Below are positions 1-10,971 of a stretch of 54,978 nucleotides of DNA, in pieces. The notes beneath the pieces were generated by a model. That model was not told the DNA's origin. It made no database searches and was given only the letters and a program-made list of their open reading frames with translations. The DNA lies in assembly GCA_027943245.1 (NCBI GenBank), contig JANDJZ010000155.1, positions 1 through 54,978 of the forward strand. Reading direction: 5' to 3'. Source of the DNA: Acanthamoeba sp. SK_2022b (taxonomy: Eukaryota > Discosea > Longamoebia > Acanthamoebidae). Within the stretch, counting starts at the first letter, position 1; the number at the start of each line of letters is the position of its first letter. Made by a program: the position numbers and the translations under genes.

Positions 1-368
1 ACACGCCCGGCCCCAAGGGCATCTTCAGCCGCCTCGCCTTTGTCGCGCAGTAAATCTCTCCCTCCACTCTCCTCTCTCTTTCCCTCCACCTGCTCCGCGT
101 GTGGCGAGGACCTCACCAAATCCACCACCACCACCTCCTGCAATGCAGGACCGGCGGATTGGCGGGCCTGTTCCGGGGCATCGTGCCGGGGTCGACGCGG
201 AGCCTGCTGGCCAACGGGTGCAGCATGATCGTCTTCACGCAGTGCCAGAGCCTGCGACACCACTTCGTCGGCGACGAGCAGCCGCCAGCGTCCCTGCCCC
301 ACGCCCCGCTCGACGCCGACGGCAACGCCATCGTCGAAGAGTCTTTGCCGTCCGAGTCAGACCAGTGA
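1..368 (+). CDS. Mitochondrial carrier family protein, C-terminal part (partial, 5' end outside window)
   Basis: Two exons are visible: up to about base 49, then 151-368. The intron begins GTAAATC and ends TGCAATGCAG, and the frame is kept across it. The joined peptide contains GGLAGLFRGIVPGSTR, the usual 'GLFRG..PR' element before the last transmembrane helix of SLC25 carriers, followed by SLLANGCSMIVFTQCQ as that helix. A hydrophilic, acidic tail of about 40 residues ends in SESDQ and a stop at 366-368. SLC25 proteins exchange metabolites across the inner mitochondrial membrane. The substrate cannot be told because the first repeats and contact residues lie outside the window. The call rests on one motif block, but that block is characteristic. 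Confidence 0.8.
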
Positions 369-478
369 CCGGAGAGAGGGAGACAGAGAGAGAGAGGCAG
401 ACTCGTGCTGTTGTACCGGTACAACGAATATTAAAATGTTTAATACTAAACCCAACGCAGCGTTCGCGGAGGCTCGTC

Positions 479-2627
479 TCACTGGGCGGAGGCGTCCTTT
501 CGGAGGAGGCGGTTGAGAACGTGGACGGTGAGCGGGTCGCTGAAACCAAACACGAGGGGGCCCGAGATGCGGGAGCCCGGGGAGGGTCCGTCGATGCAGG
601 CCTTGGTCCAGGGCTGCGTCGCCGACGGGCCCTCGAATCGCTTGTAGGTCTTGGCTCGCTTCGCCTTCTTCTCGGGTTGCTGCGCCTTCTTGGGTTGTTC
701 TTCTTGCTTTTCCTTTTTGGGCTCCTTTTCCACTTGCGTTTCTTCTTCCGGCTCCTCGTCGGCGAACGTGAAGCTCTCCTGTCCCTCCTCCTCCTCCTCT
801 TCTCTCTCCCTCTCCCTCTCCTCTTCGGACCGCAGCTGAGTCGCGTCGGGTGTCGTGATGGGCGTGCCGTCCTCGTGCTCGTCGTCCCGCTTCTGGCGCA
901 CCACGAACAGCGGCCCGTCGCGGCCCTCGTGTATCTCCATGATCCACACGGAACCCCACTTGACAGTCGAGGCCCGGTAGCCCACGGGGTAGGGGTGCCG
1001 GTACATGCACTGCTTGCTGCTGTGGTACTTCTCCGGCGAGGCGTCGCCCCGGTAAATGCGGCCCAGCGACCAGATGGTGGTGGCCACGGAGGCCAACGAG
1101 AAGGGCGCAGCGATGTGCTCGGTATCGGGCACGCGGCCGTTGCCGTGGAACCCGCGCGCGTGCGACACGAACGCCCCGCGAGTGCGTCGGATGACCGGGC
1201 GATCGGCCAACTCCTGCACTACTTCCTTCTGCTCGTTCGTGTCAGACACGCACGCACATGCCCGGTGAGCATCCGTGCAGGAAACCACGCCAAAGCAGAG
1301 AGCACGGTGACTCACCTTGATCTGCGCGTAGTCGAGCGCGGGCTCGTTTTGAAGCCGACGCGACTTGCGCACCGGCTGGGCTCCCGCCAGCCTCGAGCTC
1401 TCCTCTGTTTGTTCATCATAGGTAACATTAATTATTTGCTTAATAATATATATATATATTATTCATTAATTTAATTATTTCTTTTGCGTTGGAAAAGCTG
1501 GATGTCGGCTTCAAGCAGGAGAGCAGGAAGGAGAGGGAAACTTGGGGGGGGGGATTACCGTCGCCCTCGAATGAGTCGTCGCCCCGGCTGAGGTCGGCGT
1601 CGCCGGCGCTCCAGCGGTGTCGCTTGCCGGTGTACTTGCGGGCGGGCCCGGCCGCGGACGCGGAGGACATGCCGAGCGACTTCTTGGCGTCGAGAAGCCC
1701 GAGCGACTGGAGGAATCGCTGGTTCTCCTCCATGCGCCGCTTCCGCTCCTGTTCATAGGACGACTCCTCCTCTTCCTCTTCCTCGTTTTCTCCGTCTTCA
1801 TCTACGTCTTTGTTCGCGTCACCTTCATCAGCTTCTTCGTCTTGGTCTTGGTCTTCGTCGTCCTCGACCACTGCCTTCTTTTCCTCGTCTTCGTCGGCGT
1901 CCTCGACTTCGCTTTCGTTGTGGCCGGAACTGTTCTCGGCCTCTTCCTCCTCGTCCTCCTGCTTCCGCCGTCGCTTGCTTCGGCTATTGGTGCTGCTGCT
2001 GCCCTTGTCCTTGTTGGCATCAATAACGGCCTTTCTCGTGCGCTTGGCGAGCCGCCTCGGTGCAGCGACAGCCGTCTCACTGCTTGTGGTCACGGCAGTG
2101 GAGTGATCGCCTTTCGCCTTTCGGGCGCAGCCGGGGCACGTGAACGACTTGAGCTTGCTGGCGGCCGTCTGAAAAGCCGATCATTGTGGACAGGCAAGAG
2201 GGAAAGAAGAGCGAGAGGAAGGTGAGATTGCAAGTGTATAAGGGTAAATTGACCCAGCGGACGCACCTTGGTCATCCCAATGCAGCCTACGTGGAACCAA
2301 TCGTTGCAAGCGTCACAGGCGATCATCATCCTGCCATCATCTGGTCCTTTGCACACGCAGTACACGCGCTAGGCCAAAGACAAATTGTTTGGGAAGAGAT
2401 GTTAGGAGTGAAGCCTTCGAGGTAGACCTGGCCCAGACAACAAATTCGTATGAAATTGTAAAAACCGCCAAAGCGCAATTTGGATTGAATTATTTTCTGG
2501 TGCCACCAAGATCCTAGCGAGCGAAGCAATTGAGGTTGTATTGGCGCCTTACCTTGTTCTTACGTCCCGATTTAGCGCCGGGCTTGGCGTCCAGTGATTT
2601 GCTCTGTGCGGTCCTAGATCGACTCAT
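479..2627 (-). CDS. PHD-finger protein with FYRN/FYRC domains (chromatin reader-like)
   Basis: Five phase-consistent exons on the minus strand: 2627-2553, 2368-2267, 2168-1559, 1404-1316, 1228-479, giving about 541 aa. Residues 26-80 form a PHD finger (YCVCKG...CDACNDWFH...GC, closing with CPGC at the start of exon 3). Then come a Lys/Arg-rich stretch and a long Glu/Asp tract. The C-terminal half carries an FYRN-like block (HPYPVGYRAS, then VKWGSVWIMEI) and, after an acidic/Lys insert, an FYRC-like block (GPLVFGFSDPLTV). PHD fingers read histone H3 tails, and FYRN/FYRC pairs occur in MLL-type and TBRG1-like nuclear proteins. I infer a chromatin-bound regulatory protein. No SET or JmjC catalytic domain is present. 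The start ATG follows the last upstream in-frame options and encodes a basic N-terminus. Confidence 0.8.
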
Positions 2628-2670
2628 ACTACTTGATTCTCACTGACAGTCGCAATCGCCCTCCACTTTC

Positions 2671-2721
2671 GCTGTTTCTTCTTTATCTTTAGCCTTACGC
2701 TGTTTCTTTATCTTTAGCCTT
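2671..2721. repeat. Tandem duplication of a 23-26 bp pyrimidine-rich unit
   Basis: The unit beginning GCTGTTTCTT and ending AGCCTT occurs twice back to back; the second copy (from 2699) lacks one CTT triplet. It lies 44 bp upstream of the PHD/FYR gene start, so it could be 5' UTR or promoter sequence of that gene. Confidence 0.75.
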
Positions 2722-3393
2722 GGGCTGCCACTGTCGACATAAAAGGCACATTGCGCGGGAAAGGCGCCACCACGACAGCAGGGACGCGTGTTGCATCATT
2801 TTGTGGTGGTTTTGCAAACTGGAATATCACCTGGCTCTGCGTCAATTGCTGGTGTATTACTAGATCGACCCTTGGTACTGAGGTGGGAGAAACAAGCGGA
2901 ATGTCAAGATATGTCTAACACTTTACAAGATGGCATCTTTAGCCAGTAGGACTGGGCATGGGCAACAACACTTCTCCTATGTGGTTGGAGTTACCATCCC
3001 TTTATGTACTCAGCATCCCTTTCCCAAAAACATCTCTTTTATCTCTTGACCAGACACACCCTCATACAGTGGTCAGTCTCATAAAGGTTATGGGCCCACA
3101 ACTTCTCACCCAATGCTAAAATCAACCACAGCCCATTGGGCTCCTCATTACCCCTCTTCATTACCTGAGTGGAACTGAGCTGCACTAGCCATGGCAGTCT
3201 ACATTATAACTGCACACTCACCCAAGCCAACATGCAGGCACCATGATGGTTGTGTAGTTGATGTCCATAGCCTGCTTGGGGAGGTTGTTTGGAGTCTGAT
3301 ACCTTGGACTGATGACAGGCTTTGCATGACCATGAAGATCTGTTCTTATTGGATGTAGAGTTGCTGGTAGAGGTAGAAGCAACGTTGGCCTTG
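2722..3393. other. Non-coding, lower-GC intergenic stretch
   Basis: About 670 bp without a supportable gene. Base composition is closer to 50% GC than the surrounding exons, and stops are frequent in all frames. No terminal repeats, transposase motifs or RNA genes were recognised. It leads directly into the CAC/AAC tract. Confidence 0.6.
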
Positions 3394-4177
3394 TCACCAC
3401 AACACCACAACACCACCACACCACCACCACAAAATCGCCACAACACCAATTCATCATGACAACATAACCACAACAACGCCACAATACCACAACATCTCCA
3501 CCACATCACCACAACATTACCACACCATTACCACAACATCATCACACAACCACCACACAATTGCCACCACCACAACATCACACTATCACAACAACACCAC
3601 AGGTGACCCCACCAGCACCATACTATCACCACAACAACACCACACCGTCACCATAATAACACCAAAACATCATCTCACCACCACAATGACAACCACCACA
3701 CCATCACCACAATTTTACCACCACAACCACAAGATCACCAAAACAGCACAACATCACCACAACATTGCCACACCACCACACCACCACACCATCACCTCAC
3801 CACCACAACACCACCACAATTACCACAACAACACCACAACACCACCACATCATTACCTCAATGACACACCACCACAACACCACCACACAATTACCACAAC
3901 AACACACCACAACCTCACCACAACCCCACATCAACACTGTTACCCCCAAGACCACACCACAACACCATCACAACATCACAACCACACCACAACACCACCA
4001 CAACACCACCATCCCATCACCAGAACACCACAACAGCCCCACAACACCAAAACACCACCACACCAACAACACACCAACATCACACCAACTCAACAACAAA
4101 CACCACATCACTACCACCACATCACCACCACAACATCACCACAACACCACCACACCAGCACCACAAAACAACACACC
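3394..4177. repeat. Long degenerate CAC/AAC/ACC trinucleotide tract
   Basis: Almost 800 bp built from variations of CACCACAACA, with scattered ATC and CAT triplets. The plus strand is nearly free of G and rich in A and C, so the two strands differ strongly in composition. Conceptual translation gives only His/Thr/Asn/Pro strings. It lies between the divergent PHD/FYR and WDR26-like genes and is probably a degenerate satellite rather than coding sequence. Confidence 0.85.
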
Positions 4178-4249
4178 AATGAATGGTGCAAATCACAAAC
4201 ATACAACAGTCAGTGGCACCTTGAAGAAACATTACAGCTGTCTACTCAA

Positions 4250-4799
4250 ATGCTGCTGCTCCTTGCTATACCATCATTTAAGCAAACAGGCAGTGGACAA
4301 CACGTGGACGGCCGGGCCAACATAGGCACGTACTTTCTTCAACAGACTATCATCCTGCTGCTTGTCAAGCGGGATGACTACGTTCGCCCTCTTATCCAGG
4401 CACTCTGCGACTTGGGCCTCAAGTACGTATATCTTTTTCTCCCCACAAAAGATGAAGCATCTTTCTACTTCGTCGACGGATTGCCGGCAAACCAAGATCT
4501 TCAGCAAACGGCTGACTTGCATCGCCGCGGCGGATGGTTTGGTGGTTGGGGGGGGGGGCAGCCAAAGCGCGGCCATGGTAGCCAAGGAGTCGCGCACGTC
4601 GCTGCAGTCCGAGGCCGTGACCACTTTCTGTGAGGGCGTCCTCCGTGGCGAGTGGAAGGCCGTGGAGGACCTCCTTCCCGAACTGCACGTTGATGAGGAC
4701 GACGTACCGGTACACCAACGCGCCCACATCAGCAACTTGCGCACACGTGTTGTGTGTGAGTGTGTGAGTGTGTGCGTGTGTGCGTGCGTGCGTGCGTGC

Positions 4800-4848
<49 letters not shown>

Positions 4849-5110
4849 CCAGCAATGAACAGTCAAGCAGTTAAGTGGACTCACCCCCCGATCTCCCCTC
4901 GAACGTCGCGCAGAGCGTCCTCTTCTTGCTCTATGAGCAAAAGTACCTGGAGCTGCTCGAGCAGGGGCGTGCGATCGACGCTCTCGACTGTCTGCGAAAG
5001 GAGCTGACGCCCCTCCGGCAGGACTTCGCCCGCGTCCATCGACTGAGCAGGTCAGACCCCCCTCTTGTGCCCATCTCCTCTCTCTCTCGACTTCAACGTT
5101 GCTGAACCGG

Positions 5111-5172
<62 letters not shown>

Positions 5173-5389
5173 TAACAATCAACGTTGATGCAGCTTGATG
5201 ATGCTCACGGACGCGAGCGAGCTGAAGCAACGAGCCAACTGGGACGGCGTGCATGGCTCATCGCGCGCCAAGCTGCTCGAAAAGCTCAGGAGTACCGAGA
5301 CCTCTCCTACTCGTGATTTAAAAAAACGTTTCACCCGCGCAGGTGCTGACGCGTCGGTCCCGTTTGGTCGGCGCACGCATCACGCACAC

Positions 5390-5442
<53 letters not shown>

Positions 5443-5635
5443 CAGGATACATTCCTTCGAGCACTCTTCCACCTCCGCAAAGGCTCGAGACGTTGGTTCT
5501 TCAAGCGCTGGAGTTCCAGAAGTCGCACTGCCAGTTCCACAACACGCAGTACGACGATCTGTCCCTCTTGGAGGACCACGCCTGCACCCTGTACGCGCTC
5601 GGCTCCGCCTCCACGCAGGCCCTCGTCCATTGTCA

Positions 5636-5689
<54 letters not shown>

Positions 5690-7501
5690 CGCACTAACAG
5701 CAAATCACGCATCGCGACTCGATCAGGGACCGCCTGCCGCGGAAAACCAAGCACGTGCTCACCGCGCACACGGGCGAGGTGTGGTACGTGCAGTTCTCCC
5801 ACAACGGCAAGTTCCTGGCCTCTGCCTCGCGGGACAAGTCGGCCATCATCTGGAACGTCCAAGACGGGGTGCGCGCCCCTCTCTGTCCTGCGCTCAACCC
5901 AACCCAACTCGCCTCAACCACGACGCGCTTCGTCGTCAACATGGCTCACCCCGCTCTGTTGCGCAGTCGGCGGAGCCGCTTCACGTCTTGGCGGGCCACA
6001 GCAAGGAGACGTCGTTTCTGTCGTGGAGCCCCACGGACGAGTACCTCATCACGGCGGGCGGGGACAACGTGGTGCGGTTGTGGAACGCTCAGACGGGTAC
6101 ACGCCCCGAAGCTCTCTCTCCCTCCTTTACTGTCCCCATTTGCTGCGCGCGGTTGCTTGCTGCTGACGCAAGCGCGACGTCGGTACAGGCGAGCAAGTTA
6201 CGGATTGCCTGAGGCACACGAACGCCGTGACAACGCTGGCGTGGATGCCGGACGGCAAGCATTTCGTGTCGGGCGGCTTGGACAAGAAGATCTACATGTG
6301 GGCACGTGTCTCCTTCTGCTCCTCTCCCCTCTCCGCGGGCTCGTCGTGTTCGTCGTCTCGACGGTAGTGTTGCGTTGCTGCGTTCTGACCACTCGTGTTT
6401 CTCTCGCGTTGTCACACACACACACACCACAACACACACACACACACACCACAACACACACACACACACAATAGGATCTGGAGGGAAAGGACGTGCACGC
6501 GTGGGACTTTGCGCGCTCGCAAATCAACGACCTGGTCGTCTCTCCCAACGGCCAGTGGCTTATCGTGGTCACCCAGGAGAAGAGGATTCGACTCTACGAC
6601 ATCCAAAAGGGGGAGAAGGAGAGGTACCAGCTCCTCCTCTCCCTCCCCCGCCCACCCGCTCGCTATGTGTGCGTGTGCGTGTTACTCACGCGATGATGAA
6701 CGTGTGCGTAGCCTCGACGAGACGGAGGCGATCACGTCGCTGTCGATATCCGACGACAGTCGATACCTGCTCGTGAACCTCGCCTCGCAGGAGATCCACC
6801 TCTGGGACCTCGACACGCGTACGCTGGCCCAGAAGTACACGTACGTGTCGCGCCCACTGCACTGCACTGCAATTTGCCTGCAGCCAACGCAACGGTTTCC
6901 GGGGAGGGATGCGCGCAGTGGGCACAAGCAGAGCCGCTTCGTCATTCGGTCGTGCTTTGGGGGCGTGGGCCAGGGCTTCGTTCTGTCGGGCAGCGAGGAC
7001 AACAACGTGTACATATGGAACCGGGAGCACGGCACGCTGTTGGACTCGCTCGCCGGCCACACGGGCACGGTCAACTCGGTGGCGTGGAACCTCAAGAACC
7101 CGCACCAGCTCGCCGCGGCCTCGGACGACCACACGATCCGCATCTGGGAGTCGGAGCACGCCCCGAAGAGGCACGGCACGAAGAGGAAGGCGCGGGGCGC
7201 GCACGAGGGCGAGCACGGGGGCGTCGCGACCGAGAACGGCAAGGCCGTCGGTGGAGGAGGCAACGGGGTGCACGCCCACGATCGTCACGGCCAGCTGCAG
7301 CAGGTCAAGGAGAAGGAGAAGGCCGATGATGACGAGGATGATGGTGGCGATGAGGAAGACGATGACTGCGACAGCGACGGGGTGGCTGCCATGAACATCG
7401 CGCAGGACGAAGAGGGCAGCAAGCCTTCACGACTGAGCGGCCTTGGGCCGTTGCTTGGCTGGCCTACCTTGTGCGTGAATGTAAATAAATTGAATAAATA
7501 A
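4250..7501 (+). CDS. WDR26/GID7-like LisH-CTLH-WD40 protein (CTLH/GID ubiquitin ligase subunit)
   Basis: About ten exons. The LisH motif (YVRPLIQALCDLGL, about 4376-4428) and a CTLH region (GVLRGEWKAVEDLLPEL; then VLFLLYEQKYLELLEQG and LRKELTPLR) match WDR26 closely, as do RAKLLEKLR and CQFHNTQYDD. WD40 repeats follow (VWYVQFSHNGKFLASASRD; FLSWSPTDEYLITAGGD; VSGGLDKKIYMW; FVLSGSEDNNVYIWNREHG; LAAASDDHTIRIWES). The C-terminus adds a Gly/His/Lys-rich then highly acidic tail not typical of animal WDR26. In yeast and animals this protein scaffolds the GID/CTLH E3 ligase that degrades metabolic enzymes. Several introns consist largely of CA or TG repeats. The start is uncertain: 4250 is the first in-frame ATG before LisH, and an upstream exon is possible. 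AATAAA repeats just before and after the stop probably serve polyadenylation. Confidence 0.87.
4748..4847. repeat. (TG)n microsatellite in WDR26-like intron
   Basis: TG repeats interrupted by CG units at the 5' side, then pure TG. The array fills most of the intron between the two CTLH-coding exons and starts a few bases after the probable donor. Confidence 0.9.
5113..5169. repeat. (CA)n microsatellite in WDR26-like intron
   Basis: Pure CA array of about 28 units, ending roughly 25 bp before the acceptor of the exon at about 5194. Confidence 0.9.
5391..5440. repeat. (CA)n microsatellite in WDR26-like intron
   Basis: Pure CA array directly followed by ACAG, so the repeat runs almost into the splice acceptor of the next exon. 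Confidence 0.9.
5638..5688. repeat. (CA)n microsatellite in WDR26-like intron
   Basis: CA array upstream of the exon that encodes the first WD40 repeat. Confidence 0.9.
6411..6472. repeat. Interrupted (CA)n microsatellite in WDR26-like intron
   Basis: Three CA blocks separated by CAACA interruptions, ending in AATAG, which is the probable splice acceptor. Confidence 0.85.
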
Positions 7502-7794
7502 ATAAATAAACAGATAAATATCCAAAAAGTTTGGGCACAGAAAAGGCCGAAAGCAAAACAGAAATTAGTGGGAAACACGGCAAGGACAAAGAAGGAAAGC
7601 GCCAGAACGACGCAGATTGAGAAAAGGAAACAGCCACGCCTTTTTTCGATCCATTGGCCAGGAGTGCTCACGTGCAGCGATCAGTATGGCTTGGACTGGT
7701 GGAGACGTGGGAAAACTCGAGCTCTCTTGGGTGAGGTTGCAATGTAATGCTCCAATGGAACGGTGCCAACACAAGGGAACCCCCCCCGAGCAGG

Positions 7795-7802
7795 TATTTA
7801 AA
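7795..7802 (+). promoter_or_regulatory. TATA-like box (TATTTAAA)
   Basis: TATTTAAA lies about 104 bp upstream of the ATG at 7906, followed by a CA-rich leader. It is the clearest core-promoter-like element in the window and supports a real gene start downstream. Confidence 0.5.
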
Positions 7803-7905
7803 CGCCCGTTTCGACCTCAGTTCTTCACTTTTCTACCCACCAGCTACAACCAACAACCAAACTACCTGCGGAACCTCTTACCTCCCTCACCATTCTACAT
7901 AAGCT

Positions 7906-8732
7906 ATGCCTCGAGTCCCGCTACCACCATCCGAGCTGCAAGTGAGGCGACCGTGGACCTGGTGGACTGAGCTTGTACCTGGGCCGGACTGAGCCCTTGC
8001 CCACGAAACCTTAGCATCATAACGCAAAAGGTTGGCGCCACCCTTCAAGAGTAAAAGGTAACCTCATCTTTTCAAGTATTGACCACCTCTCGGGCTCTAT
8101 TACAGATGCCCTCCAACTCAAGCGCGACCACCGGGCCTGAAGGGAGAACAGCTGCGGGGGGCCTGCAAGGTACATGGCTGCTTCTTCCCCCCCCTTTCTC
8201 ATTTTCAGAGTGACCGCAAGCTTTCTTCTGTGGGACAGAGGGCCACCTCGAGCCTACATGTGTTAGTGTGTTTGGTTGTGCGTGACTCATGGTTAAACCG
8301 AGGTGGGCGGTTACCCTCTGAGGCGATATGGTTGTGCTCTCTCTTCTCCATTCTGTCTTCTCACGCACACAGAACTACCTGCTCTGAGCATGTCCAACCT
8401 CAGTGTGCGAACCACGGCATCGTGTGCGGTCCTCAGCCCCATGGGTCTCCCTGAGGACTTGCCTGGCCACATAGGTGGTGCCCCTGCAGGCGCATGCGAG
8501 GACTTGAGAGAGTTCAGGCCTCTGTTCTCCGTCCTACCGGAGATGGGGATGGCTTGGGGCTCGGCCATCCTCTGTGTGTCTATCCCCTCCTTTTCTCTCT
8601 TTCTTCTGTCTCTCTGCAGGTGAAGGTGGCCGGCCCCCAGCTCTCCCAGCCCAGCAAGCGTTCGCTACCACACGCCCCAACGCGCGCTCGACCAGTCGGC
8701 CCAGCCCACGAAAGCAGCGTCGTCATCGGTAA
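7906..8732 (+). CDS. Small hypothetical protein, four exons
   Basis: Not recognised. Four exons (7906-7941, 8106-8169, 8373-8573, 8620-8732) join in phase at every junction to give 137 aa, with GTGAGG, GTACAT and GTGTGT donors and CAG acceptors. The product is Ser/Pro/Ala-rich, has no membrane segment or signal peptide, and ends in a basic tail (SRPSPRKQRRHR). A TATA-like box and CA-rich leader precede it, and the upstream gene's polyadenylation region ends about 400 bp earlier. No single open frame is long, so support comes from phase consistency and the promoter alone. Confidence 0.4.
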
Positions 8733-8862
8733 AGAGCCGCAGGCGGATGTCAACGATAGGGTGACCGCGACCAAGGCCATCGCGAGGAGGCGAGTGACTT
8801 GTCGGCCCTTAACAACAAACAACATCCAAATGCAACTCTTTTTCTTTACCCAACCTCTCGGG

Positions 8863-9509
8863 TCATCGGAGGAAGTTGAGGTAGAGGTTGGACGCGGTGC
8901 CGATGACGCCCATGGAGAGGCCGATGGTGATGAGGAGCGACGAGAGGTAGGTGTGGGGGTCCTTCCAGCTCGCGCCCGACACCTTGAGGTGGGTGAGCGC
9001 CGGCACGATGTGGCCGCAGAACATCACGCACGTTCGGCCCAGCAGACCAAACACCTGCTCGTCGGTCCACATGTGTGAGCGAATGCGAATCACTCCCGCG
9101 CGCGAGTGTGGTCAAGGCAGGGGGACAGATACCGTGGTGATGTTGGGGACGGCGATGGCCATGAAGACGAGGAGGAAGATGATGGCCAGTGTCTCCAGCA
9201 CGTCACGGAAGACGTGCGGGCCTTCGCTCGGGCCAAAGAGCATGTAGTCCACACTGCGCAGGAGGCGGTGAGCGTTTGGCGGCTGCGGAGGACATAAACA
9301 GGGAGGGCGGGGGAGGAGGGGGAGACACTACCTTGTGCGACAGGGCGTGGTGAAGAAGGGCACGCTCGTGATGAGGGCGATGGTGAAGATGAACGACGCG
9401 GCCTGGAGCAGTATGTCGCTCAGCGGGTAGTTGTTCAGCATGTTCTGCTGCGTCACATCCAGGAACGACAAGTAGCCGCACACGCCTTCCATCAACGCAC
9501 ACGCACACA

Positions 9510-9581
<72 letters not shown>

Positions 9582-10490
9582 TGATGTCAGAGCTTGCGCG
9601 CACGGGAGGCAGGGCGCACGGGAGAGGGCGTACCGAGAGCAGAGTAGAAGAGGAAGAGGATGAGGCAGTCGGTGAAGAGGATGCGCTGCATGCGCCGGCC
9701 GTCCTGGGGCTGGAGCTCCTGGTAGAGCGGGAAGATGGAGATGTGGGCCGAGTAGACGTAGAACATGATCGGGAGGAGCGCGGGCGACCCAAAGTTGGCG
9801 TAGGCGATGCGGTCGCGCACGACGTCCCACTCGGTGGCCAGCGCGAAGCGCTCGAACGAGCGGAAGAGGATGATGAACAGCAGGAAGAAGATGGAGGCGA
9901 AGCCCAGCGACGACACGTAGCGCAGCGACGACAGGTTCTTGACCAGCGCCAGCGGCAGGATGACGACCAGGGTGAAGGCCAGGATGAGGAACCACCGCTC
10001 GGTCAGGAAGGCCGACGCCGCGGGCCCCGGTGACCACGAGGAGGAGGAGGAGGAGTAGTAGTGGGACAGCTCGCCCAGGTCCACGCCCAGGAACAGCCGC
10101 AGGTAGTTGGGCAGCACGTCGCCCACGATGATCAGCTTGCCGATCGCGCTGCCCCACGACACGACGATGATGTTCACGTTCACCACCTTCTCCTGTTGCG
10201 TTGTGCGCGCGCGTGGGAGAGTGAGCGTTGATGTGGAGCGAGAGAGAGAAAGAGAGAAGGCTGGGCCCACACCATGGGCTTGCCCTGGACTTTGCCGACG
10301 AGCTCCTCGTAGGAGGTGGTGTGGGTGGCCTCGAGCGCGGAGACGAGGAGGTGGTAGGAGTAGAAGAGCAAGCGAGCGTGAGCAAAACTCTCTTCAGACC
10401 AACACACAACCCGCTCTTGCGTTCGCATTCTCGGGAGGCTTAGACGTTGAGTCCTGAGTCCTTGGTGGCCTCGAGGAGGCGCAGCCCCAT
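8863..10490 (-). CDS. Amino-acid/auxin permease family (AAAP, SLC38/AVT-like) transporter, N-terminus incomplete
   Basis: Minus-strand exons run 10494-10446, 10389-10273, about 10198-9630, about 9491-9332, about 9260-9133 and about 9063-8863. The product is hydrophobic with about eight helices and contains the AAAP signatures TSYEELVGK, KLIIVGDVLPNYL, LVVILPLALVKNL, YVYSAHISIFPLYQEL and IFLLVFMAIAVPNITT. AAAP proteins move neutral amino acids by proton or sodium coupling across vacuolar or plasma membranes. The usual first two helices, with the 'G.G.L.LP.A' motif, are missing. One more in-phase exon fits at 10866-10802, but no ATG exists on this strand between it and 11115. Translation could begin at the ATG at 10490, or the gene has lost its 5' part. 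The stop (8863-8865) and C-terminal helix look intact. Confidence 0.75.
9509..9579. repeat. (CA)n microsatellite in AAAP transporter intron
   Basis: Pure CA array of about 35 units inside the intron between the exon ending in FLFYSAL and the exon starting with GVCGYLSF. Confidence 0.9.
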
Positions 10491-10801
10491 TTGTCTGACA
10501 ACGGTGTCAGCCGCTATGTCTGCCAGCGGCTTGCTTATTATATATTAGCGGTGTATGTCAAACAAGCGGCATGACGCGGCAGGAGGTGGGGGAAGAGCTA
10601 GACTACTAGTTTCAGTTGATCGACCTTGATGGAACTCAAGGTTGTCGTCAGCCCTGCGATGTCGAGTGGCGCCCCTAATAGAAGGCGCCGGCATCGCTTG
10701 TTTCGGACACGTCCTAGATGAATGAAGTCAACCAAAACCGAAGTAGAGCCTGCCAGTGACGCGATCGATTAGTCACTACTTGACCGTGCTCTGCCGCACA
10801 C

Positions 10802-10866
10802 ACCGCCTTGAAGACCTCCAACTCGAATGGATCGTGCTTGTCAGGAATGTTGATGGGCTCCTTCAC
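10802..10866 (-). other. Candidate upstream exon of the AAAP transporter
   Basis: A TTTTAG acceptor opens a 65-bp segment coding for KEPINIPDKHDPFELEV, ending in a GTGTGC donor in the phase needed by the exon at 10494-10446. It is hydrophilic and lacks an ATG, so it does not repair the missing N-terminal helices. It may be a remnant of an exon from a formerly longer gene. Confidence 0.4.
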
Positions 10867-10971
10867 CTAAAACAGGAAACCACAATAGAATGTGCCGCTT
10901 GTGCAACCAGGTTTAGGAAGCGGGGCACGACGCACGAGGGCTGGGAGTGCTGTGAGTCAGTTGTGTTACTT

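Noticed and set aside
101..1474. Plus-strand frame of about 450 codons opposite the PHD/FYR gene
   Set aside because: It is antisense to exons with clear FYR motifs and is open because of GC-rich codon bias.
3204..3512. Minus-strand frame at the left edge of the CAC tract as a transposon remnant
   Set aside because: No transposase, reverse-transcriptase or terminal-repeat signature could be recognised.
3686..4633. Long His/Thr/Asn/Pro-rich open frames over the CAC/AAC tract
   Set aside because: They are translations of a trinucleotide repeat; several frames are open for the same reason, and the sequence shows no splice or codon signals.
9510..10409. Frames rich in Val-Cys or His-Thr over CA/TG arrays (here and at 4.7-6.5, 21.5, 27.1, 33.0 kb)
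   Set aside because: Dinucleotide repeats are open in all frames. The arrays lie in introns of well-supported genes.
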